A DNA stretch of 64,000 nucleotides from Bog-756 sp963727955 (GCA_963727955.1 CAVSII010000005.1:1-64000); one strand, 5' to 3'; counted from the first letter of the stretch, positions 18,230-27,535 are shown. Program-made: numbers and translations. Notes: generated from the letters alone by a model not told the origin.

Positions 18230-20092
18230 ATGAAGCGGTGGCAGCAGTGGACACGGTTGGGGGTGGTCGCCGCCGCCAGTTTCGTGCTGTCGGCGACGGT
18301 CCTGCCCCAGGTGGCCTCGGCCACGGGCTGGTTTCGGGGCCGGCTCTCGAGCTCCGCCTCGTGCAGCGGATCGAGCGGCAGTTCGTCGGGCAGCTTTCTT
18401 CGAGCCAGTGTTGTCGGTACCGTCACCGGCAGCGTGGCGGTGACGGGGGCGCCGAACGGGTTCGTTCCGGCTTACATCGGTATGGGCGCCTGTCCCTCGT
18501 CGGTCCCCCCGGTTCAGTTGTGCGCCGACCCTGACTACACCCTGGCCGAAGATGGGACCTACAGCCTCTCGCTGACCGCCGGCACATGGGACGTCGCCGC
18601 CTTCTACGAGATCAATCCCTTCGGCGGTGTCTTCCTCGGTACGTTCGAGACGGTCACCGTGCCCTCCGGAGGCTCGGTGACCGAGAACCTCACCGTGGCC
18701 TACCAGAAATCGTCCACCCTCAAGGGACAGGTGCGGGTGACCGGCGTCCCCAAGGGCCTGCCGGTACAGGAGCTCTCCGTCCTCCTGTGTCCCTCCTACG
18801 CCCCCTACAACGGCGTCGACCAGTCCATCGCCTGTGTGAACGACTACAGCGACGGGAGTGGCAACTCGATCACGTCGTGGAACTACAAGATCGGCGGTCT
18901 GCCGGCTGGATCGTGGACGGCCTACCCGGGCTACTGCACCGAGTACGGGTGCGCCATCAACGCCGAGGCGGGGACGCCGGTGACGTTGGTCGCCGGCGGC
19001 ACGGCCAAAGCCGACCTCACCACCCCGTTCCTCATCCCCGGCGAGGGGCTCCTGTCGGCCACCGTGACGGTGACCGGGGCCCCGGCCGGCTTCGACGATG
19101 AGGTGGCCGTCACTGCCTGTCCGACGGGGACGACCGACGAGTGCCAGACCTTCTACCCGGACGAGGGCATCGACGGTGTCGTCCCTCCGGACGTGGTGGA
19201 CTCGGTCACCGTCCTCCTGACCGCCGGGTCGTGGACCGTCACCGGCATGTATCTGGCCGATCCCTTTGACAACGCCGTGCCGGGGCCGAGCCAGACGGTC
19301 ACGGTGACCGGGGGGGACACCACCACCGTGCCGCTCACCGTTCCCTATCAGGTGCCGGGTACGGCCGCCGGCTCCATCACGGTCACCGGGCGCCCGACAA
19401 AGGACGAGGTTCTCGACTACACCGTCCTGGCCTGTCCCGCTTCCGCACCGTATGACGGGCTCGAGATCTCCCCCGAGTGCGCCAGTGAGTATTCGGGCCC
19501 GGCCGGTTCCGGGTCCGGCGGCGGCGTCATCGTGAACCCGGAAGGCACTGCTCAAACAACCGCCCGCACCGCGGCAAAAGTCGGCGCCGGGCGCCCGCCC
19601 GCCCCGCACCGGGAGCACGCCGGGTCACCCTTCGACGCCTACCAGTTCACATCGCTGACCCCGGGGGCGTGGATCCTCTATGCGGCCTACCAGACGGCGT
19701 TCGGCTCCTACCTGGACCCGACGGGCACGACGGTCACGGTGACGGCCGGGTCCACCACCAACCAAGTGCTCAGCGTCCCCTACCAGCCGGTCACCGTGGG
19801 GGCCGTGGTGGGCCAGCTCGACGTGGTGGGTGCACCCCCCGAGGGGTACCAGGCGGGGGTCGAGGCCTGCACGGCACCACCCACGGCCACCTCGTGTTCG
19901 GGCGAGCAGGCTGTGTTCATCGAGACGGGTTCTGCCTATCAGCTCCCCCTGCCCCCGGGCACGTGGTGGGTGGCCGGCTTCGCTCAACTGTTCACCGGCA
20001 ACGATGACCAGTTCATAAGTGCGCCGCGGAAGGTGACGGTCAGCGTCGGCGCCCAGCACAAGGTCAACCTCACCGTCACCGTCGGCTCCTGA
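18230..20092 (+). CDS. Secreted protein with five beta-sandwich-like repeats
   Basis: 620-residue exported protein. ATG 18230 is followed by a signal peptide (MKRW... to VASATG). The mature part has five repeats of roughly 110 residues, each opening with a 'G.V.VTGAP.G....V.ACP' strand pair and ending with 'LTAG.W.VAAFY' and 'TVTVT.GGTT...LTVPYQ'. Most repeats carry a Cys in the ACP/LCP position and another shortly after, suggesting disulfides. The shape is like carboxypeptidase-regulatory or CNA-B type beta-sandwich domains, but I do not recognise the family. The fourth repeat has a low-complexity insert. It lies between a strong upstream hairpin and a smaller downstream one, so it is probably monocistronic. 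Confidence 0.75.
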   Translation: MKRWQQWTRLGVVAAASFVLSATVLPQVASATGWFRGRLSSSASCSGSSGSSSGSFLRASVVGTVTGSVAVTGAPNGFVPAYIGMGACPSSVPPVQLCADPDYTLAEDGTYSLSLTAGTWDVAAFYEINPFGGVFLGTFETVTVPSGGSVTENLTVAYQKSSTLKGQVRVTGVPKGLPVQELSVLLCPSYAPYNGVDQSIACVNDYSDGSGNSITSWNYKIGGLPAGSWTAYPGYCTEYGCAINAEAGTPVTLVAGGTAKADLTTPFLIPGEGLLSATVTVTGAPAGFDDEVAVTACPTGTTDECQTFYPDEGIDGVVPPDVVDSVTVLLTAGSWTVTGMYLADPFDNAVPGPSQTVTVTGGDTTTVPLTVPYQVPGTAAGSITVTGRPTKDEVLDYTVLACPASAPYDGLEISPECASEYSGPAGSGSGGGVIVNPEGTAQTTARTAAKVGAGRPPAPHREHAGSPFDAYQFTSLTPGAWILYAAYQTAFGSYLDPTGTTVTVTAGSTTNQVLSVPYQPVTVGAVVGQLDVVGAPPEGYQAGVEACTAPPTATSCSGEQAVFIETGSAYQLPLPPGTWWVAGFAQLFTGNDDQFISAPRKVTVSVGAQHKVNLTVTVGS

Positions 20093-20100
20093 ACGCCGGT

Positions 20101-20116
20101 CCCGGCCGCTGCCGGG
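20101..20116 (+). terminator. Small GC hairpin after the secreted repeat protein
   Basis: CCCGGC and GCCGGG pair around a CGCT loop, 8 bp after the stop codon at 20092. It overlaps the start of the GH4-like remnant, so the hairpin could be coincidental. Confidence 0.35.
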
Positions 20117-20240
20117 AGCAGGGCGACCATGGTCCGCGCCCTGGTGGTCAATCCTCTGGTGGGCCAGTGCCCGAAGGCCGAGCAGCAGGCCGATTCCCCT
20201 ACCGCCAACCGCCCTAGCTACCCCGCTTCCTCCCTGAGGG
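20106..20240 (+). pseudogene. Remnant of a GH4 gene 3' end
   Basis: 20114-20182 matches 14023-14091 of the GH4 gene at 64 of 69 positions in the same orientation, and the match continues to about 20213 after a 3-base deletion. It still reads 'MVRALVVNPLVGQ' where GH4 has 'MIRALVVNPLVGQ'. It has no start or upstream portion and is not a gene now. Together the two copies bracket about 6 kb of surface-glycan and secreted-protein genes. Confidence 0.8.
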
Positions 20241-20943
20241 CTGGCGGTCCACCGGTGGGGGCGGTCGGGAGCGGGCTAGCTCGATCGAAGGTGATAGTGC
20301 TCGTCGAGGGGTCGAATTGCAACGAAGAGAAGCCAGCATCCCCTCCGTCGCCGTTGCATATGGTGTTGTATTCGTCCGCCGAATCGGCGGTGGGGTTGAG
20401 CGTGGCCGAGACGGTACCGGCATACGACCCGGTGGTCGTGCCGGTGACGTCCCCGCCCCGCCGCCCACGTCGAGTCCGATCATGGTGTCTACCTCTAGCT
20501 TGGTGTGTGTCTTGGCCACCCGCGATCGCCCGTCCAGGTTGCGGCGCCCTTCCCACTGGCGTCCGGATCGAAATCGCCGTAGCCGCAGCCACCGAGCACG
20601 TTCATGATGTGACCCATGAATTCGACCGGGGTGTCCTTGAGGTGCGTACGGAAGGTCACTGTGCTCGTGGTCGGGTTCGGCTGAGGGGTGTTCGAATCGG
20701 GACCGGTGCAGTTGGTCAACAGGAGAGTGATGTCGACGGTCTCCGTTTTAGCCCCGTCACCTTTAGGCGTCCCGTACTCGTTCATCGGCGGGTGAAGCCG
20801 ACCCCACCCCCGACCGAGCATGTGACACTGCCGGTGCCAGTGGGTGCGGGAGCCCTCGAGGCCGAGGCGGAGCCCGGTAACGCCACCAGGGCCATGCTGG
20901 GGACCACGAGCGCCGCCATAAGAGCCAGCTTTCGACGGGTCAT
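20218..20943 (-). pseudogene. Small secreted protein, frameshifted
   Basis: ATG 20943 has a GGAGG site and opens with a signal peptide ('LALMAALVVPSMALVALPG' to ASASR). Coding-like text then continues in other frames: 'TVDITLLLTNCTGPDSN', 'GHIMNVLGGCGYGDFDPD', 'KLEVDTMIGLDVGGG', and 'VSATLNPTADSADEYNTI'. At least three frame changes are required. If repaired it would be an exported protein of about 220 residues with few cysteines and no family I recognise. Confidence 0.5.
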
Positions 20944-21086
20944 GTCTCCGCCTCCTTCTGCCTCTTGTACTGCACACAGCACAATAGTGACCAGGCGAGA
21001 GCCGCCCGGGTGCTACGGGGCAGGTAGCGGCGGGGAGCGGTGAGCGGGTTTCTTAAGGGTACAGGGGGAGTTGTCGGTGCCGACCC

Positions 21087-21923
21087 TCAGGGATGCCGGT
21101 GTGAGCGCCACGCCTCGGCCTTGAAGGCGACATCCACCGTGACCTCGCCCTCCACCCCGAGGAATTGGCCCAGGAGGCGACGGGCCTCGGTCAGAACCCC
21201 GTTGCGGGTGGCCTCGTCCATGGCGATAATCCAGCTGAAGGTGTTGAGCAGACCGATGAGATCGTCGGCGGTGAGGGCCACGTCCCACCGGAACACCTGG
21301 TGGTCGGGCTGGTCGAAGGGCACCCCGTCGGGTATCTCGAGGATGGAATCGGGTCGGTCGGCATCGGTCATGATCTGCTGGGCCAGTCCGCTGCCCGACG
21401 ACTGACCGTCACGCTCTCGGTCGATAAGGGACCGGGCCTGCATGAGGAAGGGCCCTTCGGGATCGGGTCCCGACCACACGACGCCGAGCACCCCTCCGGG
21501 TACGAGGACACGTGCCACCTCGCCCAGGGTGGGCAGGAGATCCATCCAGTGCCACGACGACGAAGCCAGTACGGCGTCGGCTGATCCGTCGGGGACGGGT
21601 ATCGACTCGCCCCGCCCGGCCACCGCCCGGCACCCGGGCACCTCCCGGGCCAGGATGGCCCGCATGCGGTCGTCGGGCTCGACGGCGACAACGTCGTCGG
21701 CCCGTTCGACCAGCAGGCGCGTCAGTGCACCGGTGCCGGCCCCGAGGTCGACCACCCGGCCCACCCGGGACGGCAGGATCCAGTCGACGGCTGGCCGGGG
21801 GGGACCTGGCCGGTACCGCTCGTAATGGGAGGCGGCCTGGCCGAATACGCCCGACCGCTTGGCCTTTTCGTCGGCCGGAAGATGGGAAAGGGGAACGGCA
21901 TCGGCGGGTGGTGTATCGGTCAC
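21087..21923 (-). CDS. Class I SAM-dependent methyltransferase
   Basis: Methyltransferase_11-type protein (about 278 aa from GTG 21923). Motif I is 'VVDLGAGTGALTRLL', the acidic end of strand 2 is VVAVEPDD, and motif IV/post-I is 'ADAVLASSSWHWMD' followed by 'VLVPGGVLGVVWSG'. The acceptor is not predictable. The same architecture and wording ('YxRYRPGPP..AVDWIL') recur in the methyltransferase at 59.9 kb, so the two are paralogues. The longer open frame upstream lacks similarity and overlaps the neighbouring gene. Confidence 0.88.
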   Translation of the reverse strand: MTDTPPADAVPLSHLPADEKAKRSGVFGQAASHYERYRPGPPRPAVDWILPSRVGRVVDLGAGTGALTRLLVERADDVVAVEPDDRMRAILAREVPGCRAVAGRGESIPVPDGSADAVLASSSWHWMDLLPTLGEVARVLVPGGVLGVVWSGPDPEGPFLMQARSLIDRERDGQSSGSGLAQQIMTDADRPDSILEIPDGVPFDQPDHQVFRWDVALTADDLIGLLNTFSWIIAMDEATRNGVLTEARRLLGQFLGVEGEVTVDVAFKAEAWRSHRHP

Positions 21924-21996
21924 GACGGCGACAGTACCGGGCCGGCGTCGGCCTCGCTCTGGCACTGGCGAGAGCTGGGCTGTCCCCCGGAGGAGG

Positions 21997-22863
21997 TCAG
22001 CCGAGGAGGGCGGGAGCCAGGGCCCCGTAGGCCTCCACGGGAAAGCCGGCGGAGCGGTCGGACACCACCTGGATACAGACGTGGTCGGCGCCGGCATCGT
22101 GGAACTGGCGGACCCGCTCGGCGATCCGGTCGACGTCACCCCAGGCCATCACCGCATCGACCAGCCGGTCGCTGCCTGCTCCCTCGACGTCGTCGGGTCC
22201 GAAGCCGAGGGCGAGCAGATTGTTGGCATAGTTGGGAAGTCCGAGATAGCCACGGGTGTACTCCCGGGCGGCGGCCCTCGCCGTGACCGGATCGGGGTCG
22301 AGCACGACGGCCAGTTCGGGGGCCAGAAAGGCGTCGGGGCCCATCTGCTCTCGGGCCCGGGCCACGTGCTCGACGGGGACGAAGTAGGGGTGGGCCCCGG
22401 CGCAGCGCTCGGCGGCCAGCTCGAGCATGCGGGGTCGGAGAGCGGCCAGCACCCGGCGGTCCGGTCCGACCTCGGGCCCCTGGCGGTCGAGTCCATCCAG
22501 GTAGTCGACCATCCGGCTGTAGGGGTGGGCGTAGGCGGTGTCGAGCAGTTCGACCATGGGCGCGTGGCTGACTCCCAGTCCGAGGACGAAGCGCGAAGAC
22601 AGCTCCGGCCCGAGGGCCCGGATCCCGTCAGCCACCTGCTCGGGGGTGGCGTGCCAGATGGAGAGAATGCCGCTGGCCACCGCCAGCCGTTCGGTGGCCC
22701 TCAGCAACCGGCCGAACCGGTCCGGGAATCCGTTGTCGAATCCGCCCGACGCCCACAGGGCTCCGTAGCCGAGCGATTCAACGTGACTGGCGCTGCCCTC
22801 CGGCGATCCATCCGCTCCGGACCACGTGCCGCTCCACCAAACGCCGACCGGACCCAGGTCCAT
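21997..22863 (-). CDS. LLM-class F420-dependent oxidoreductase (MSMEG_4141-like)
   Basis: 288-residue luciferase-like protein. The N-terminus 'MDLGPVGVWWSGTWSG' and 'VESLGYGALWASGGFDNGF' followed by 'LAVASGILSIWHATPE' and 'LGLGVSHAPMVE' are characteristic of a mycobacterial F420-dependent subfamily (TIGR03620-type). Its function in cells is unknown. It is co-directional with the methyltransferase, 73 bp upstream of its GTG. Confidence 0.88.
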   Translation of the reverse strand: MDLGPVGVWWSGTWSGADGSPEGSASHVESLGYGALWASGGFDNGFPDRFGRLLRATERLAVASGILSIWHATPEQVADGIRALGPELSSRFVLGLGVSHAPMVELLDTAYAHPYSRMVDYLDGLDRQGPEVGPDRRVLAALRPRMLELAAERCAGAHPYFVPVEHVARAREQMGPDAFLAPELAVVLDPDPVTARAAAREYTRGYLGLPNYANNLLALGFGPDDVEGAGSDRLVDAVMAWGDVDRIAERVRQFHDAGADHVCIQVVSDRSAGFPVEAYGALAPALLG

Positions 22864-22914
22864 GGTCCGACTCTAACGGTCCGGTGGCGTCGATTCGGCC
22901 CTCGGGGCCCTCGC

Positions 22915-22950
22915 CCTCCCCACCCGTGGCCGACGGCCGGTGGGTGAGGA
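22915..22950 (-). terminator. Hairpin downstream of htrA-like gene
   Basis: An interrupted inverted repeat built on CCCACC/GGTGGG with an inner GGCC-GAC-GGCC stem lies just after the leftward protease stop at 22961. No T-tract is present. Confidence 0.35.
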
Positions 22951-22960
22951 GGGTGGTCGA

Positions 22961-24697
22961 TCAGGAAGGCGGCCCGCTGGTCAGGACGACCGTGGCCGTC
23001 TGGGTCTGCCCGGAGGTGTCGACCCATTGGAGTTGCACCGAGGCACCGGGATGCAGGGAGACCAGCGCATTACTCAGGTCGGTGGAGGAGGTGATGGGCC
23101 TCCCGTTGAGACCGGTGATCACATCGCCCTGGACCAGCCCGGCCTTGGCCGCCGGAGAACCCGACAGGGTGCCTTCGACAGTGGCTCCGGATGTCGTGGT
23201 CCCGCTGCTGCCGCTACCGGAACCGTTGTCCCCGAAGCCGCCGCCGATGCCTCCTCCGAAGCCGCCGTCACCGTCTCCATTTCCGATTCCACTGCCACCG
23301 CCACCGCCACCGCCATTGCCATTGCTAGTGCCACTGGTGCTCGACGCCGCCACACTGACTCCGAGGAAACCGGTGGCACCGATGTGGACGACGGATGTGG
23401 CCCTACCCGCTTCGATCTGCCTGGCCGTGGTGAGTGCGGTGTGGATGGGAATGGCGTAAGCCTGGGTGCCGGACACCTCGTAGGTGGAATCCTCGGAGGC
23501 GGCTGTGTCCATGCCCAACACCTGCCCGGAGGCGTTGACCAGTGAGCCTCCCGAGTCGCCCGGCTCGATACCGGCGTTGACCTCGATGAGACCGGACAAG
23601 TTCTCCGAGTTCCCCCCGTTGTCATCGCTGGCGGTGATGGACTGGCCGAGGGCGGTGACCGAACCGCCAGCCGCACTCGGCGTTCCACCCGAACCACCGG
23701 CGTTACCGATCCCGACCACTGCCTGACCGACGGCGGCGCTGCCGCTGGCGATGGAGACGGTCTGGAGGCCGCTGGCGTTGACCAGCTTGATGACGGCCAC
23801 GTCGCCGGTGCGGTCGTAGCCCACCACGTTGGCCGAGTAGGTCTTGCCGTTGCCCACGTCGGTCACGCTGATACTGGTGGCTCCGTCGATCACGTGGTTG
23901 TTGGTCAGTATCACTCCGTTGGATGTGAGGACCATGCCGGTTCCGGCCGCCTGCTCATTTTCGTAACTGAGGTTGGTGTTGATGTCCACCAGACCGGGGT
24001 CCACCTTGGCGGTGATGGAGGAGATATCCGAGGGCGCTCCGGCGCCGGTCGACGAGTTGCCCGAGGAACTCCCCGAAGAACTCCCACCGAAGGGTGAGCC
24101 GTCTGAGCCCGAAGAGCCACCGCCGAATGCTCCCGAACCGGACGATCCTGCCGAATTGCTTGGTGATGCAGCCAGCGTTCCTCCCGAGGTCCACACCAGC
24201 CGGCCCACGCCGGCCCCGATCAACAGGGCAGCCACGACGACCAGGGTGGCCAGGGTGGCCACCAACCCGGTCCGCTTCTTGGGGGGCGCCGCCGGAGGGC
24301 CGAGCGGCCCGTAGGCGGGAGCGGGCCAACCGCCGTAAGGAGGAGGGGTCGTTCCGGGGGGCCAGCCGCCCCCCGACCACCCTCCACCGGGCCAACCGCC
24401 GGGCGTCCACCCACCGGCGTAGGGATCCTGGGGATGGGGGGCGCCCCAGGATCCCGGGGGCACGGGCGATCCCATGCCGGCCGGTGGTGTTGGCACTCCG
24501 GTGGTCACTGGAGAAGTGGGACCGGTCGGAGGAAGTTCGCTGTGCGGGCTGGTGGGGTTGGGGCTGGTGGGGTACAGAGCCCCGCCGTCGGAACCCGCCG
24601 GGGGCAGGGCAATCGCACTGTCGGGCGTCGGCTCGGGGGCGGCATTGCCCTCGGTGGGGTCGTCGGGCGCATTCGCCGTGTGCCAATTCTCACTCAT
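22961..24697 (-). CDS. HtrA/DegP-like trypsin-family protease with PDZ domain
   Basis: 578-residue membrane-anchored serine protease. A Pro/Gly-rich cytoplasmic N-terminus of about 140 residues precedes one transmembrane helix ('GLVATLATLVVVAALLIGA'). The external trypsin domain carries the triad H268 (LTNNHVIDG), D299 (TGDVAVIKL) and S382 (EPGDSGGSL). A Gly/Asp/Ser-rich linker leads to a C-terminal PDZ domain ('GSPAAKAGLVQGDVITGLNG'). This is the order of actinobacterial HtrA/PepD proteins that deal with misfolded envelope proteins. The Gly-rich spacer between protease and PDZ is unusually long. Confidence 0.93.
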   Translation of the reverse strand: MSENWHTANAPDDPTEGNAAPEPTPDSAIALPPAGSDGGALYPTSPNPTSPHSELPPTGPTSPVTTGVPTPPAGMGSPVPPGSWGAPHPQDPYAGGWTPGGWPGGGWSGGGWPPGTTPPPYGGWPAPAYGPLGPPAAPPKKRTGLVATLATLVVVAALLIGAGVGRLVWTSGGTLAASPSNSAGSSGSGAFGGGSSGSDGSPFGGSSSGSSSGNSSTGAGAPSDISSITAKVDPGLVDINTNLSYENEQAAGTGMVLTSNGVILTNNHVIDGATSISVTDVGNGKTYSANVVGYDRTGDVAVIKLVNASGLQTVSIASGSAAVGQAVVGIGNAGGSGGTPSAAGGSVTALGQSITASDDNGGNSENLSGLIEVNAGIEPGDSGGSLVNASGQVLGMDTAASEDSTYEVSGTQAYAIPIHTALTTARQIEAGRATSVVHIGATGFLGVSVAASSTSGTSNGNGGGGGGGSGIGNGDGDGGFGGGIGGGFGDNGSGSGSSGTTTSGATVEGTLSGSPAAKAGLVQGDVITGLNGRPITSSTDLSNALVSLHPGASVQLQWVDTSGQTQTATVVLTSGPPS

Positions 24698-25048
24698 GTG
24701 TCTTCTTCCGCTTGCGATCGACTCGGGAGCGTGCCGCCCCCGAGTGGGCCAACATCACTCTCCATTTGACTCTTCCCACCTAAGTTCAGGTTCAACTCAA
24801 CATATGAATCTCGTAAGTGCTGAGTTTGCCGGGCCGACACGCTGACCAGGGAGAGCCGCCTCCCACACGTCCCAGTGGGACAACATATATAGATCTGGCC
24901 AGCCAACCAGATCCCTGGGTGGGTGGCGAACAGTCCAGCGCCGGGGTAGCGGCTCGACCGGATCGGGGGAGCGCCCGGTCCGACGACCGGAGGGGTCAGT
25001 GGGCACGCTGCCCACGGCTATTCCTGTGGGCGACCCGTGCCCGACGGA
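24698..25048. other. 350-bp intergenic region upstream of the HtrA gene
   Basis: No coding capacity beyond chance frames. It is locally AT-rich near 24884-24894 (CATATATAG) and holds two small dyads: TCCCA-G-TGGGA at 24870-24880 and GATCTGG/CCAGATC with an 8-base gap at 24892-24913. These lie about 175-215 bp upstream of the protease start and could be operator or 5'-leader structure. I see no clear -35/-10 pair. Confidence 0.4.
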
Positions 25049-27535
25049 TCAGACCGGTCGCCCCCCTTTGCACCAGGCGTTGTCAGGGACGCCTTGGCAG
25101 GGATTGGGCATGGAGGGCAGATTGGTGGGCACGCTGGTGATGGTGGGCGGTGTGGACGGCTTCGGATAGTTGGCGCCCGCACAGGAAATCCCGACCACAC
25201 CGGCGAATCCGGTGTCACAGAGGACCTGGTTGAACAACTCACCGCCGGTGTTGGCGGCCGTGGTGGTAATTCCGCAGCTGGAGAGCGGCTGGGCCTGCTC
25301 GAGGTTGGACGGCGTGAATCCATTCGGCGCCTTGTTTCCCCCGAAGCAGTTCTGCCCCTCACCGGCGAAGAGGGTGATCTGACCGAAATCGCCGTTGGTG
25401 GGATTCCCGTAGCCGCCGTTGCCCGAGTAGGTGTTGTCCACCAGGGCGTCCCCCTCGGGGTCGTAGATGCAGTAGCCGGGCAGGAGGGAGGACGACTTCC
25501 CCCCCGAACCAGCGCATACGCCCGGCGGGCCGACGTCGTTGTCCGGATAGGGAACGAACAAGTTTCCCCAGGCGTCGTTGTCGGCGAAGGTGTTGTCCAT
25601 GATGGTGTCGTTGCGGGCTCCCGAAACGGTCATGCCCGTGCCGACCGGTTCGCCGGACAGACCGGCGCCGGGCGCCTTGGGGTTGTTGTTGTCGTGGCTG
25701 AAGTTGTCCATGAACACCCAGCACGAGTGGGTCTGGGTGATGGCGCTGATCCCTCCGTACGGGCAGGCGCCGTTCTGGGGCGGGGGCGGATCGCCGGCGC
25801 TCTGGGTGTTGGTGTCGAAACCGTCGTCGTTGTTGTCGAATTGCGAGTTGTCGACGACCAGGGTTCCGCCCGAGTTGGTGCCCGAGTACCCGATGGCGTT
25901 GTTCTCCATCCACGCATCGTGCATCCAGGCGTCGCACACCTGCTGGCAGGCCCCGATGTAACTCCCCGAGTCGGCAAAGTTGTTGGCGTAGATCTGGTTC
26001 CAAACTCCCGGTCCCTGGGATTCGCCGGAAAAGACGCCATAGTTCCCGAACGCCGTGTCTGAGCCGACGGAACCGTAGAAGCTGTCGGTGGTGGTCAGGT
26101 AGCTACCGTCGTAGCCGATCACGCCGATCTTCCCTGAGTTGTCGCCCCCGTCCCACCAGATCTCGTTGCCCCCGTTGCCGATCTGGTTCCCCTGGCTGTT
26201 CTCGACCAGCTGGAAGTTGCAGATGGTGAGATTGTCGACGCTCACGTTGTTGGCCCAGATGTCGATGCCGTTGCGGCCGAGGGGTCCACTCGGGCTCGGC
26301 ACCCCGAGGTCCTGATCGGCGGGAGTGCTGCTGCAGGGGGGTGAGCCCGGCAGGGTGCCGTCGACGATGACCGAGTTGCGGTTCATGCCCCGCAGATGGA
26401 TGTCGCTGGTGTGGATAGCCACACCCCCGTACCAACCGAGGGAGGTGTCCTCGGCCGATGGCGGATGGTCGTGGTCGGCTTGCTCGTGGTAGTCGCCCGG
26501 AGCGATGAGGATCCAGTCTCCCGGCTGGGCGGCGTTGACGGCCGCCTGAATGGAGGCGTACTGGCCGGCTATCCCGTCGAAGGTGCCGACCAGCAACGCC
26601 TTCCCGCCGATGGCTCGGCCCACGCGGGCCATGCCCACCACCGGGCCGTTGAGGGTCGTGCCTCCCATCGAGCCGCGGAAAGGCGCATCCCCGAAGGCGA
26701 AGATCCCCCCGTCGGCGGCCACCAGCCAGTAGCCATCGCCGTCGATGGTGGAGGCCAACCCGACGACCGGTTTGTTCAGCACGGTGGCGCCCATCGAGCC
26801 CCGGAAGACAGCATTGCCGAAGGCGAAGATCCCCCCGTCGGCGGCCGCCAGCCAGTAGCCGTCGCCGGTCGGCGTGGGGGTAATGCCCACGACCGGTTTG
26901 TTGAGCACGGTGCCGGCCATCGATCCATGCAGCGTGGCGTCGCCGAAGGCGTACACGTTCCCGTCCGATCCCACCAGCCAGTAGCCGTTTCCGGTCGGGG
27001 TGGCAGCCATCCCGACCACCGGTGCGGTGATGGCCTTACCGCCCATCGAGCCGCGGAAAGGCGCATCCCCGAAGGCGAAGATCCCCCCGTCGGCGGCCAC
27101 CAGCCAGTAGCCCTGGCCGTCGGGGGTGGCCGCCATCCCCACTACCGGAGCGTTGAGGGTGGTGCCGCCCATGGAACCGAAGAAGGAGGCGTCGCCGAAG
27201 CTGAAGACCCCCCCGTCGGCCGCCGCCAGCCAATAGCCGGTGCTGGAAGGCGTGACCGCCATGCCCACGACCGGCTTGTTGAGGTGGGTCCCGCCCATCG
27301 AGCCTTCGAAGGGGGCGTTTCCTTCGGCGAATACGCCACCGTCGGTGGCCGTCATCCAGTAGCCACTGGGAGCGTTGGCGGTGGTCGCTGCGGGCCGGCT
27401 GGGCGAAGCGGCGCCCGCAATGTGCGGGGAGGCGAGGGCGGTCGACCCGGTCATGATCCCGACAACCAGTGCCCCGACCGCCAGGACCGTGGCCGCCAGG
27501 GCTGCTGGCCCCCGGGTCACCGATCCCCTTGTCAC
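25049..27535 (-). CDS. Exported right-handed beta-helix protein with six N-terminal GYW repeats
   Basis: 828-residue secreted protein. A signal peptide runs to about residue 36 (ALASPHIAG). Six tandem 42-residue repeats follow, each of the form 'GYWL.AADGG.F.FGDA.F.GSMGG..LN.PVVGMA.TP.G'. From about residue 300 a parallel beta-helix begins: 'YASIQAAVNAAQPGDWILIAP' is the typical first rungs of pectate-lyase-like or nitrous-oxidase-type folds, and many 'DNTF.DND'-like rungs follow. The C-terminal part has several Cys pairs and a Pro/Thr-rich tail. No catalytic residues can be assigned; a polysaccharide-binding or cleaving surface protein is likely. GTG start. Confidence 0.85.
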   Translation of the reverse strand: MTRGSVTRGPAALAATVLAVGALVVGIMTGSTALASPHIAGAASPSRPAATTANAPSGYWMTATDGGVFAEGNAPFEGSMGGTHLNKPVVGMAVTPSSTGYWLAAADGGVFSFGDASFFGSMGGTTLNAPVVGMAATPDGQGYWLVAADGGIFAFGDAPFRGSMGGKAITAPVVGMAATPTGNGYWLVGSDGNVYAFGDATLHGSMAGTVLNKPVVGITPTPTGDGYWLAAADGGIFAFGNAVFRGSMGATVLNKPVVGLASTIDGDGYWLVAADGGIFAFGDAPFRGSMGGTTLNGPVVGMARVGRAIGGKALLVGTFDGIAGQYASIQAAVNAAQPGDWILIAPGDYHEQADHDHPPSAEDTSLGWYGGVAIHTSDIHLRGMNRNSVIVDGTLPGSPPCSSTPADQDLGVPSPSGPLGRNGIDIWANNVSVDNLTICNFQLVENSQGNQIGNGGNEIWWDGGDNSGKIGVIGYDGSYLTTTDSFYGSVGSDTAFGNYGVFSGESQGPGVWNQIYANNFADSGSYIGACQQVCDAWMHDAWMENNAIGYSGTNSGGTLVVDNSQFDNNDDGFDTNTQSAGDPPPPQNGACPYGGISAITQTHSCWVFMDNFSHDNNNPKAPGAGLSGEPVGTGMTVSGARNDTIMDNTFADNDAWGNLFVPYPDNDVGPPGVCAGSGGKSSSLLPGYCIYDPEGDALVDNTYSGNGGYGNPTNGDFGQITLFAGEGQNCFGGNKAPNGFTPSNLEQAQPLSSCGITTTAANTGGELFNQVLCDTGFAGVVGISCAGANYPKPSTPPTITSVPTNLPSMPNPCQGVPDNAWCKGGRPV

